This document shows positions 22,705 through 33,659 of a stretch of 64,000 nt of DNA, piece by piece. The position numbers and the translations under genes were made by a program. Location of the stretch: NCBI RefSeq assembly GCF_001540865.1, contig NC_033633.1, positions 765,130 through 829,129 on the forward strand. Direction: 5' to 3'. Position 1 is the first letter of the stretch. Each line of letters starts with the position of its first letter. The notes beneath the pieces were generated by a model. The model did not search any database, had not been told where the DNA came from, and was given only the letters and a program-made list of their open reading frames with translations. Origin of the DNA: Ananas comosus (Eukaryota > Streptophyta > Magnoliopsida > Poales > Bromeliaceae).

Positions 22705-22886
22705 TGTTAAATATAAAAATACATAATCATGTGAAACAATCGTTGTACGCTAAAAGTTTAAGTATGTTAGGAGCCTGACATGACTCGAACTTAGAATCTC
22801 CTGCTCTGATACCATATGAAACAATTATTGTACTCTAAAAGTTTGATCTGTTAGAGAACGGTGTTGATATATTTTTATATTTAACA
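22705..22886 (-). mobile_element. Short TRIM-like element with inverted ends
   Basis: 182 bp between two perfect 5-bp direct repeats CTTAA (22700-22704 and 22887-22891). It starts TG and ends CA on either strand, because both ends carry the inverted 17-mer TGTTAAATATAAAAATA. On the minus strand a 70-bp LTR-like unit (22886-22817) is followed by a perfect TGGTATCAGAGC motif (22814-22803), the initiator-Met-tRNA primer-binding sequence. A second copy of the LTR 3' half (about 22770-22733) lies on the far side of a short core containing AGTTCGAGTC. It resembles the TRIM at 1676-1918. Confidence 0.7.
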
Positions 22887-22891
22887 CTTAA

Positions 22892-23322
22892 ACGCTACAG
22901 TTTATACGCAATCGACCACTGCAGACCAAGTTGACTAAACCGTAGCTTGACTGGCTAAAACGGGACTCGAACTCGATGCGCGCCCACAACCCGACCACCC
23001 AATAGAAAGAAACTTGGGCTCTGGGCCAGGCCCAGTACGTCCCTTGTCGTTGTGTGGGCCATTCAGTGGGGGTTTCGCGTGTCCGTGTAGGTTTCGGCGG
23101 TTAGGGAAAGCCACGGGACTCTCGTGGGCTTTGGAGATGCATCGACTACGAAAGCGACACGTGCCAGACTAGCGGGGCCCACCACGCCCTCTTTCACGTG
23201 CAACTCAGGCCCCGCCATGGCGCAGCTGGAGCTGGTTCCGTGTCTTGTGCGAAGAAATTATTGCATGGACCGGGTGCTCTATAGACCGGTCTAATAGACC
23301 TAAATGTTGATGATATTTGTAA
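22892..23322. promoter_or_regulatory. GC-balanced block with G-box motifs, no gene attached
   Basis: From 22970 to 23260 the DNA is GC-richer than its surroundings. It contains GGCCCA/TGGGCC words (23020-23065) and two CACGTG cores (GACACGTGCC near 23156 and TTCACGTGCA near 23193). These are G-box/ABRE and site-II-like promoter words, but no gene starts within 1 kb on either side. It could be a promoter fragment carried by a transposon. Confidence 0.3.
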
Positions 23323-23330
23323 TTTATTTT

Positions 23331-23688
23331 GGAGAAAACTTCAAATACCACATCCGTGGTTCCATATTTTCTCACTTTGGTACCCTGTGGTTTAAAGTAT
23401 ATCGATTTAGTACTCCGTAGTTTTATTTTTCTCTTTTTATTATTATTTTCATTTTTTTTTGGTTAAATCAAGATAGAGTTAAAACTAAAAGATAGTAAAA
23501 TAAATATTCGATAAACCTAGATAATATACCTCAAGTTCTTTTGTATATAATTTAACGAAATGTTAAAGGATGAGCTGACAAAAAAATAAATAAATAAAAT
23601 CACAATGCACTAAATTGATATATTTTAAACCACATAATACTAAAGTGAGAAAGTGCGAGACCACGGGAATGGTATTTGAAGTTTGCCC
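23331..23688. mobile_element. Foldback MITE, ~360-bp family, copy 3
   Basis: 358 bp flanked by the 8-bp repeat TTTATTTT (23323-23330 and 23689-23696). The left arm reads GAAAACTTCAAATACC, then GGTACCCTGTGGTTTAAAGT; the right arm is its inverted, partly diverged copy ending GGTATTTGAAGTTTGCCC. The left half contains TTCATTTTTTTTTGGTTAAATC and the right half TATAATTTAACGAAATG, as in the other copies. Confidence 0.85.
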
Positions 23689-23696
23689 TTTATTTT

Positions 23697-24480
23697 ACAT
23701 TGTTTTCTACCAGAATAGTAGGAGCTTGGTTCCACATTTTTTATATTTTCAACTCTTTTTTTTAATAAAGTTTGGCTACAATTTGGTTAGCTCAATTATA
23801 CCGATCTAATTTCTGCAGCTTCTCGACCAACATTGTTGAGTTATTTTATTTTATTTTCTTATTTATATATAATTATGTTGCGTTCATGTTGCATATATGA
23901 AGCCAAAAGATGTTACAAAATTATGCTAAAAATATTAATTTTATTTTTAGTAAAAAATAGAAATTTGTGCTTTATATGATGTTAAATGTGATCTAAAATA
24001 CTTTTCCATCTGTTAACTAGAATTTAAATTAGTTTCGAACCTCTTAATCTTACATAAAAGTCTACCCAGCTCCCATTATTTTAAAATATTTTTTGCTGAT
24101 TTATATTTTTGAAGTTTCTCATTATATTTTTTTGAGATAGATTTTTTTAAATGATTACATCTTATAATTAGATTAAAAAAATTTCATAACTGCAAAATGT
24201 GTTCTAACCATAACCTAAGTGCATAATATAAAAAATAATCAAAAGTTTTTGAACACTTGTTATGCCCAGAACATGTATTAGTGACCGGGAAATAGATTTT
24301 ACTAAAACCTAAAACAGTTTTTTGTGATTGGCACTAAAAATTGGACCTGGTCCGATTTGACGTGGTGCACCAGGTCCAGTGATATTTCTGTTGAGAACGG
24401 GCCAAATATTTGCCCTCGACAGAGTGAGCGGCAAAAAATCTCCCGCCGTCCGTTAATTTTTATTAATAATTAATAATTTA
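23697..24480. other. AT-rich spacer, no gene
   Basis: Low-complexity A/T sequence. Around 24330-24430 it is more balanced but has no recognisable element. It merges into the probable promoter of the CRAL-TRIO gene. Confidence 0.4.
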
Positions 24481-24519
24481 TTTATTTATTTATTTATATT
24501 TCCTCCCCTCCTTAATTTT

Positions 24520-24593
24520 CCACGTTCTTCTTCTCGCCAGATCCACCGATCTGCAAGCTTCTGGAGGAATCGATCTTTCTCGCTCTTCGCGAC
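24520..24593 (+). other. Probable 5' untranslated exon of the CRAL-TRIO gene
   Basis: A pyrimidine-rich leader-like segment ends GCGACAG followed by GTAGGTAGAG, a strong splice donor. The first coding ATG is at 26652, and a TTACAG acceptor-like site lies near 26401-26406, so a long 5'UTR intron (about 24594-26406) is likely. The exon's start is not defined by the sequence. RNA evidence would be needed to confirm it. Confidence 0.4.
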
Positions 24594-25317
24594 AGGTAGG
24601 TAGAGCGAAACCCTCTCCATTTCAATTCTATGCGATGGTTAGTGTAACCGATCGATCGATCTCTTATTGAACTGTTAGATTGAGATGATCGCCTAGGGAT
24701 TTGTTGTTGAATCCGTGTTTCTCTTGTTTAATTTCTCTTCGATCCGTATATTAGTCGTAGTTTGATGCGAAATGAGAAGCGGAGTGATGTTCCTGGTTCG
24801 AAAACTAGGGTTTGAATGCTTCGGATGGAGTTACCTTTTTGTGGAGCTACGGAAATTTTCCGGAGAAGTAAAGCAATTGTAAAATAATTTTGAGGCGGAA
24901 AGTGGTGGAGTGCTGTTTTCGATCGCTGAATAATCAAGAGTTTGCCACCAGAGAGAGAGAGAGAGAGTTCGATTGAATAGTTTGAAGGTAATTTTTAATG
25001 GATGATTGAGCGGAAGATGTTTTACATTGTTCACTTTACAAGAAAAGTTCTTGATGAGATGAAATTGAAGGAACTTCATCGAACTCATCATTTCCTGAAG
25101 TATAAATGCGATACAACATGCTGAAACGATAATTTCTTTGTGAAAATGAGATGCTAGTTTCTGTCCATTTCATTTTGATTATGACATAGGTTATTACAGA
25201 TGATTTTTCTCTCTCTTTTTTTTTTTCTTTTTTATCGCCTATGCATAGTTACTTGGTTAATATGTTTAATACTTTTATCCATCCTCGTATGGTTTAATAC
25301 TCTGAAGTTTACTTTTA

Positions 25318-26081
25318 GGGCGCGTTTGGTTCGTACTATGAAATATTACTAGGAGTAAAAAGATATCGGAGAATCTTATTTCTATTCATCCTATCACTAA
25401 GAATGTAGTATTTCGGTGTTTGGTTCATACGGTCATATTATTTAGTCATATTATTTAAAATTACGAAAAATATACAATTAATTAATTAATTAATTAATTA
25501 ATTTTAAATAATACTATAAAAAATTTCAACATCGTTTTTAGAAAAAAGAGAGAGAAAATATAGGTTAGAAAGAGAGAGCATAATTAAAGAAATAGGANAA
25601 AATTTCAACATCGTTTTTAGAAAAAAGAGAGAGAAAATATAGGTTAGAAAGAGAGAGCATAATTAAAGAAATAGGAAGAGAAATAGAGTTGAGATTAGAG
25701 AAAATGAGAGGGTTGAGATTTTAGAAAAAGGGGAAGAAACAACTTAATTTAGAGAGAGAAAAAATGTTGAAGTTTAGAGAGAAAAAGATAAGTCTAGAGT
25801 GAGATACGAGGTTAAAGTGTAAAAAAAATAATAACAACTAGCCGGCGGGTGGGAAAAAAAAAAGAGATCAGACATATTATAATTACTCCAATCCATTAAT
25901 ATAAGGATACCCACCCTCCCTCAAAGGAATGACATTAGTACTTTGGGATGCATCTTATTCCCAAGTAAATCCAGTATTACCAACTAGATTATTTAGTGCG
26001 TTTAGCCAAACACCGTCATATTTTTTTATTCTTATTAGATTATTAGGAATCTTAAAAAGATAGCGCGAACCAAACGCACCC
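25318..26081. mobile_element. PIF/Harbinger-type MITE in the putative 5'UTR intron
   Basis: Terminal inverted repeats GGGCGCGTTTGGTTCG and CGAACCAAACGCACCC are flanked by TTA on both sides (25315-25317 and 26082-26084), the expected Harbinger target duplication. The internal sequence is purine-rich with no transposase. The measured 764 bp is inflated by the duplicated 78-bp block around the N at 25598. Confidence 0.85.
25520..25676. repeat. Identical 78-bp duplication around a single N, likely assembly artefact
   Basis: Bases 25520-25597 and 25599-25676 appear identical by eye and are separated by one N at 25598. A perfect duplication exactly abutting a placeholder base is what results when two overlapping contig ends are joined without merging. 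Confidence 0.8.
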
Positions 26082-26651
26082 TTATGGTTGTTTAGACTAG
26101 ATTGTTTTAGACTAGAAACTTCTAACTCTTTTTCTTAGTAGGCAGAGGGAGGTGAAAGTGATCTCTGACAAATTTTTTATTGATAAATGAGTTGGTTATT
26201 TATGAGAGATGGCTTGATTAAGGATATAACTGCACCTGTAGCAAGAGCAAATCTTATAGGGTGAACCAATGAATGATAGCTTTTGGTGAAAGTATTTTAT
26301 TTTTATGCTATATAGTGTTGTCTTACTTTTAGTTCTGTCTTTTGGCTTGTTTTACATTGACTTCAGTACAATGAAGAATACTAGTTTCTTGTCCCTCATA
26401 TTACAGGTAATTGGTTCAAGCTAACTTTACTTGCTTTACTTAGCTATACATTGAGGAGATGGTGACCGTATCCTTCGGGGGCCTATGAAGTTGATAGTCC
26501 AAAATGATTATCAGTATGCAGCTTGCTTCATGATATCTGCTGTGAAATGCTGGAACCTGAGGATTGGACCTGAAATCCATGCTTTCAGCTGACAGTAGAC
26601 GTGAATCTTAAAGCTTTTCATTGACGTCTGTTCATTCTGACCTCTATAAAA

Positions 26652-29600
26652 ATGTCTGATTCAAACAACAACGTTCATTCGGTGAGCACTCTTTCTGGTG
26701 GAAAGACAAGCAAAAACACTCTAGTGGCTTCTTCCCCAGGAAGCATTTCACCAAAGACCTTCAAGCACATGATACCTTCAAAGCATATAATAAGGCTGAG
26801 AAAGGGATCAGCAAGTCATACAATATCTTTTCTACTCAAAGTTGTGGCTCTAGAAGCAGTTAGAAGAATCTCAAAAGCGAGGTGTCCATTTATATGGCGT
26901 GCCATTCAAGCATTGCAAGTTTTTGGATATCCTCCATTCAAATGGATTCAACGATGGGAACCTCTCAAATTTATTGTCAAAGGTGTTCAGGTTGTTAATC
27001 TTTTAGCGCTGTCATTTCTCCTTTCCATTCGAGTGGCAATTTTTAATGATTTCACATCTAGAGATCCAGTGCCTGTCTTTTCAAATAATCAGTGGCATTG
27101 GCAAGTAAAACTAACTCATTTTAACTTCAAATCATTTATATAGCTTCCATTCGCTATTTCTCATCACTGTGCAAGATATCCAAGCTATCACTTAATTTCG
27201 TCACCGCTTTTGTGGTTTCTAGATTGTATCTTCTTACAACTTAGTTCTCATGCCATTTTATATTTATATGCAGAATTTTTCGCGACCATTATTATTTCTC
27301 TCCGTCACCACAGCGTTATCTGAGCACTTTGAAAGTTGTAATAAAACCGACGATACTTCAGATGATTCTCAACCACATCCCGAATCACCTAGAAGATCAT
27401 CAACTTCCGAAATAAGGTAGGTAAATCACTCTGAAGAAATACGCCTGTTGTTATACTTGAAAGATCTCATAATGTATGTTTCTGTTTCAGTTATGCCGTA
27501 TATTTCTCTGCCAAATATACATGATTTTGGATATCATTTTTGAGTTGTACTTCTAGCTTGTAACCACGTTAATTTTAGTTCCTTTGTTTAGTCCTCAGTC
27601 ATCAATAGATTTTCCCTCATATAATACAAAGAATTTTGTTTGCAGCCTGCATCAATTTAGTTTCTCTCTTTGCAGAACCAATTCTTTTGGGTTCTGACTG
27701 TAAAATATGGAAAAACAAGTTGATGTACTTGCAGATTAACGGAGAAGAGAAGTTAAAAGACTAGAGAACTGGTTGTCAAAATATCTTGAAGCGGTCCTAA
27801 GATTGTTTTTTCTTTTTAGTGATAATCTATCCTCTATGTAAGTTTTTGAAAGCAGACTCCAAATAATAAAGCCTTTGCTTTTAGGCTAGTTCTACCGTTT
27901 GTGCATTAGTTATTCAGGTGTGTTGAGGAGCTACATGTCCTGTTGGAATGGTAACTTGTCAACATTCTTTTGTAGAAACGTTAATACGAAATGTATCTAA
28001 AGCAAAGTGAGATTGACTTTTTCTATCTTTAAAAATCAGATTATTTTTTAGGCAAATAACATGACGTTGGATCTGTTAAATATTGTGGCCCTATTGATAA
28101 TTATTTATATTTTTTGCTCCAGGTGTTCTGATGAGATTGTTAAGGATACTGCAACAGAAAATTGGTTGGTGCAACTTTTTGGGGAACTGGAGAAACAGGG
28201 AATCAATTTGCCTGAGAGGTACCTTTTTGATTCTCCAGGAGCTTTTCTTTTATATTTTGTGGCTGTTTACGTAAATTTCCGTAATTATGTTCCTAATAAC
28301 TTCATGATTTAATTGTTTGAGACTTATAAATGATTTCAATATGGCTTCAACCATTTAGAAGATGCCAAGTGAAGGAAATTGGGAAGGTAGAGTTAATCTT
28401 TAAACTGTGATGAATCTACTTAAGTAACAGTGCACATTCCCACACACATGCGCAAAAATAAAAAAAAAATTAACACTGCCACTTTGAGGTATTCTTTTAT
28501 GTTCTTGATTGTTAGTTGTTTCAAATAGGTCACTGTAGTATAGAATACAACATTGCTGAACTCCGCAATCTCTAACTCTCTATTATGAATTTCATACGTT
28601 TTATTGGTAAACCCTCGTCTTTCTTGTACTTGATGTTTGGGGTTCCAATGTATACATGCAGGATCAATGAGGATGAACTTCGCAGATTCTATGGTGCAGC
28701 GAATGGCGATCTTTCATGCTTGCTCTCATCACTTAAGAAGACCATTCGTTGGAGGGAAACTTTTCATATACTTACATTGCAAGAGCTTGAGACATGGTCC
28801 CATTTAGTGTTTTGGCATGGATTTGATGTATTGCTTCGTCCTTGTCTAGTCATCCGCCTTGGACATGCGTGCTCTAATCTAGTTCCGCATGATAGGCCTC
28901 GATTTGCTCAGGCAATTGGTATAACTTTGTATGACTTGGTCTTTTTAATTAATATATATATATATATTTTCCATCCAAAATTGGCGATTAATATTCAGGT
29001 GGCAGTCTTTGCCAACAATTCAAAGGATGAAAAACCTGCAAAGATTTGCAAGGGGCTCTTATTATTGTGGCAGTGGTGTCAAATTCATCTCATATTTATG
29101 ATCATAATGCTGCTCTAACACCTAAAGATGTATTTCAATGTTGCAGTCAGGATCCATTTTATGTGAATAAAAATGTTTTCAAATAAATATTGTCGAAGTT
29201 GATTAATATGCATCCAATATGTAGAAATCAATCTAATCATGTTGTCATTCTATTTTATAGTAGACTTAAACGCATCATTTTGGATCTAATTTACACAGTG
29301 CTAAATGTTTTATCTGATTTTGGATCCGAACTCAGACTACTCCATGCCTTATCTGGTGTATAGTAATGTAATGGTCAGTTTACCCTTCATTTCAAAATGC
29401 ATTTAACTATTATTGTTACATGTGTATGTTTGGCTATGTTTGGATTTTATTCAACTGCAAATTGGTAAGAGATAAGAATCATCAAACCTTTTCTTATGCG
29501 TTATTTGCTGGTAATTGATTTTTTTACTATTTACAAAAGCATGAGCCTTTTGGTTTCTAAGTAGGACTTCTGAGAACAAAGGGTTGTTTCATAACTTATC

Positions 29601-30940
29601 TGTTGAAAAGCCAGTGAACTAAATGCCCACTATTATTTTGGTATTATTGCAGTTTCTCAAATTGAACACGGTGTCCTGCATTTGGTCAATGAAGAGGACC
29701 CACGTATTACGGTTGTGATGGATTGTCAAGGACTCTCTCCATTCAGATTTCCCATGCAGATGATGAGGTCATTCTCTGCTATTGTTCAAGATCATTATCC
29801 GAATCGTCTAGGTACTCTATTCGTCGTACGTCTTCCACCGGTTGTCAGAGTTATTGCCCAAACATTTATTCAAGTAAGACTTCGGTTTTGAATGTTCCAT
29901 ATACTCGTTATCTTACTATGAATTTCTTTGTTTCAGATTTTTAAATTGCTAGTGGGCTCTTCGTATCATTTCCATCCTTCATAAGCCATTTAAATTGGTC
30001 CCCCTTTTCTTCCCTTACTTTTGAGTGGTCTCATTGAGATAGTTTGACAGTGTTTGCTTTTATGATCAGAATTTGAGATACTTGCTATTATTGTTGATTA
30101 CTATGTATCTAATTTTGATATCACTAAGGGCCAAAGCACTAGATGAAGTTTCTCTAAAGCTGCTGTTTGATTAGAAGTGCTCAAAGAAGCACTAACAACT
30201 TTGTCTCTTCAATATCTGCAACAACTTAGTGCTACGGCAGAAGCAGAAGATCCAAACTAAAACTTCTGCCTTTGGGCTCGAAAAGATCATTTCATATCTC
30301 CAACCTTCATCACACTTTTTATTGAGCCAAATAATCGCCAATAGTTCATTGCATTTTCATGCATCCATCACTCAAATGGAATGTGCAAATCATTTTATTC
30401 CTTGTTCAAAATATTAAAATTTTGTGATGTGAGCATCCATTCAGTGCTCCATGCAATTTATGCTAAGAAATTCAAAACCGACCGTTTACCATGCCATGTT
30501 TATCATTTTTAGCACTGTATAGTTATGGTACTTATTCAAATTTCAAAAACTGAACTATGAGAACTTTGAATCACTAGGTTCTGAAGCCAACAACAAAGCA
30601 AAAAATGCGTTTTGAGGGAGAAGCATATCAAAAGGCATTAAATGATTTCCTCCAGATTGTTCCAGCTTTTCTCGGTGGTAAATGCAGTTGCTCGCAATGC
30701 AGTCAGATTCTTTCTGCCAAAGTAAAAATTCAGGCAAATGAGACTAGCAAAAGCCAGCATGGCCAGAATGATGACATGGATGAGGAGTCAGCAGGTACTA
30801 GCCTGACTCAATCTGATATTCCCTTGAATAATAACTGCGAAAATGTATTAAGGGCTGCCATCGTAGCTTTCCTCATGCTGTGGATATTCATTGCATTTCT
30901 TGCTGGGATGAGTGATGGAGAATCTCTTTCCTCTCAGTAG
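26652..30940 (+). CDS. SEC14-like protein with CRAL-TRIO lipid-binding domain
   Basis: Six coding exons (26652-27104, 27274-27416, 28123-28218, 28662-28918, 29653-29873, 30578-30940) encode 510 residues with all phases closing. CRAL-TRIO proteins bind and exchange phosphoinositides or other hydrophobic ligands between membranes. A CRAL-TRIO N-like helix (about 232-265, NEDELRRFYGAANGDLSCLL) precedes the lipid-binding core (about 280-420), with DPRITVVMDCQGLSPFRFP, a Leu/Val-rich strand and FIQVLKPTTKQKMRF in the order expected. Unusually for a SEC14 protein, there is a hydrophobic N-terminal span (about 115-135) and a C-terminal anchor-like span (about 483-500, AAIVAFLMLWIFIAFLAG), so it is probably membrane-attached. 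A Cys cluster CSCSQC lies at about 426-431. The start is the first ATG after the last acceptor-like site. Confidence 0.88.
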
Positions 30941-33545
30941 TAGTGTTAAGATTTTCCGCAATTAGTTCATGTTATGTGGCATCTTACTTTATCGTATGTG
31001 TTGGTGCTTAGCCGTTCATAGGTTAAGTGTTCACATCGGATGTCATGTTAGTTGTGGTCAGGGTTCGCAAGTGCTATTGCATCTACTGGATCATGCATGT
31101 AAATGCTGGTTTTTTCCTCTCATTTTTCATTTGATATTTTGGTCCTCCTATCCCATAGATGTATTTATCTTATTTGGTTAGTTACAGCTATATTTTCACA
31201 ATATGCTGAAATTCCCTGTACTTCATGTTACCATATCTGCTGGACCATGCTTTGTATTAATTGCATCGGAAGCATCAAAACTACCTAGTGTACTTTCAGT
31301 GAGGTAAAACGAAAGGGCAGCCCAGTACTCTCTGAATATTGCAACTTTATCGCCAAAACACAAATGTTTACATGTATTGCACTTTAGTGCCTAGCCAGGG
31401 AAAAAAAAAAAAATCTAAACTCTCTTTGTAAATAACCTTTTCGTCAGGAATTAGAGTGTAATATCTGTGAAAGTTTTAGACCTTAAGCATTCGACTAGAG
31501 TGAGCAATGTGCAACATTGTGGGCTAGTACAGGAATGATCTACACATTTTACCCTTTCCAATGAGCTGATTTCTGCAGAGAGGTGTATTTGATCTGTTCC
31601 TGAGCTCAACAATCTGTCTGACAGTCTCTCTTATTCTGTTATGATAATTTCTTTTAAGTTCGTAGATTAGTGTGTCACAATATTTTATTTTTCCTTAGGG
31701 AAGAAAATGTTAGCAAGAAATTCTCTGTTTTTAGTGAACCAACCCACCTTGATTCAGAGAATCTGTTTGGAAACCTTACCCATCTTTCAACTTGGCTTGC
31801 TGATTGTCGGGAGTGCAGAGTGCCTGAACTGCCAACAGCTGTTTTCAACTCAAAGCCTACCAATGAGTAGTCACAAGTCTAGGGTAAAATGTATGGATAG
31901 TCTCTTTACTATTGTGATATTGTGACTTGTTCCACGCACTCTCCACGTCGATACTTCAGGTTTTGAACTTTCACATGTTGTGCGCCCTAGTCTGTGGCAG
32001 GTAAGGAAATGTGACATTTGTCGTAAAATAATCTTGTAACCATTTTTCATGTTACTGAAATAAGTCATTTTATAGGTAAAGATCTCAAATGGCTATTTGA
32101 GAAAGTTTTTTGGCAGTTAGGGAATGCAATACAATGTATGTGTAAAATTTTGCTATACAATGCTTTTGTAAAATTTTGCCCACTTGGGTGTTTAAGTGAA
32201 AAGCACAATAATGGTTGCCTTTTGGAGGCGATAGCCGATCCGCGTGCTCAAATCCAGGAAGGACCAAGTTGCTTCAGGGTCTGGTTGAGGCCAGGTAGGG
32301 GAAGTGAACCTGCCCAACCCACTTAAGCTCCCAACTTGCACTCTTCGGTTCATTGGTGCTATTACTTCGTAATGTCTTTTCCTCGTGTATGGTTTTGTTT
32401 TCAAGAATTTGGACCAGTGCCACTGTACCACTCACCTAAGAAGCAGAGCAGTGCTTTGTATCTGGCCCAAGCAGAGTTACCCAATAAATTGGGTCCGTAC
32501 TATAGGATCATCATCATTTGAATGTACTTGGGATAAGGTGTAGCGCCATATGAATCGACGTGATGCCTGATGTTATGCTTGAAGAAAAATCTTCTGCGGA
32601 TGGTAATGTGATCCGAAATCCACTTCGGATCTTGTAATAGTGGTAGTTTTGTTAACACGTTGATAACTATGCAAAACAACTAACAACCAAATGCTAACAG
32701 TAGGACTTGTTGCTGGCCGCTCTAATATAAGTGGCAAAAAGTTTGATAGTTAGTACTTAATGTCTCAAAATTTAGTTATTTGAATTCTTTTTAAGAAAAA
32801 TGAAGAAGCATACTATTTTTTCTCAAAAAAAATAAAATAGATTAGAACTTGTTTGGCTAGGTTAGATTAGGGGTATTTAGAAGTGCTTTCCGTTAATAGG
32901 CTAAGTTTTCGCTTCTTTCGGAAGTGCTTTTAGGGCTAGGTGTTGGATGTGTGAAGCTGTTGAAGAAGTTGTAACACTTCCTTTGTAGTTTAGATTTGCT
33001 CATTACCTTTACCTCAAAATCAGAACTACTTCCCAGGGGTCTAGAAACTCAGCTCGGCGCCGAAATAAACAAGTTGGATGCGCAACAAACATGTCTAGAC
33101 CCAAACATAGCTCAAGACGAATGAAGCAAGAGGACTTCTTGTGCTAGAAGCTGCTCCTTGGTTTTTTCCGAAAGAGTGTTGTTCAATTCCTCCAGTTACA
33201 AAAGAAGATGTTCTTTTGTTTGTAGCAATGTTGGCCAATTAAGATCACCATCATCCCTATGTCCTAATTACATTGCCCAGGGGGCACCAAATTCTGACCT
33301 TAACACCCATCAACTCCTGCTTGTGCAGAAGAAGTGCTTCTCCCAGTAGAATTTTCCTAAACAAGGTTAGCTTCTCCCTAACACACAAAGGCTATGTCTC
33401 TTAACTGGTGCAACTTGATCTCATGCAGCATATTACTCTTATCTAGGGGGCCTATGTGGCCGCTTTACCCACCTCTCCTCTCCCTTTGACGATGCCTAAC
33501 GTAATGTGAGATTGACTGGGCATACATTCATCTTATCACCATCTT
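30941..33545. other. CRAL-TRIO gene 3' flank and spacer
   Basis: Balanced-composition DNA with many short frames. One at 31690-31870 follows a TTTCCTTAG acceptor-like site and reads EENVSKKFSVFSEPTHLDSE, but it is isolated and not recognisable. No complete gene can be supported. Confidence 0.35.
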
Positions 33546-33659
33546 AAAAAATGATTTATCCTAACTGTAATCAGATAAGTAGGCATCTTATTAAGCATAT
33601 ATAAAAAATGATTTATTCTAACTATACTCAGATAAGTAGGCATCTTATATTAAGCATAT
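33546..33659. repeat. Tandem duplication of ~55 bp
   Basis: 33546-33600 and 33603-33659 share AAAAAATGATTTAT, CAGATAAGTAGGCATCTTAT and TTAAGCATAT in the same order with a few substitutions. Confidence 0.75.
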
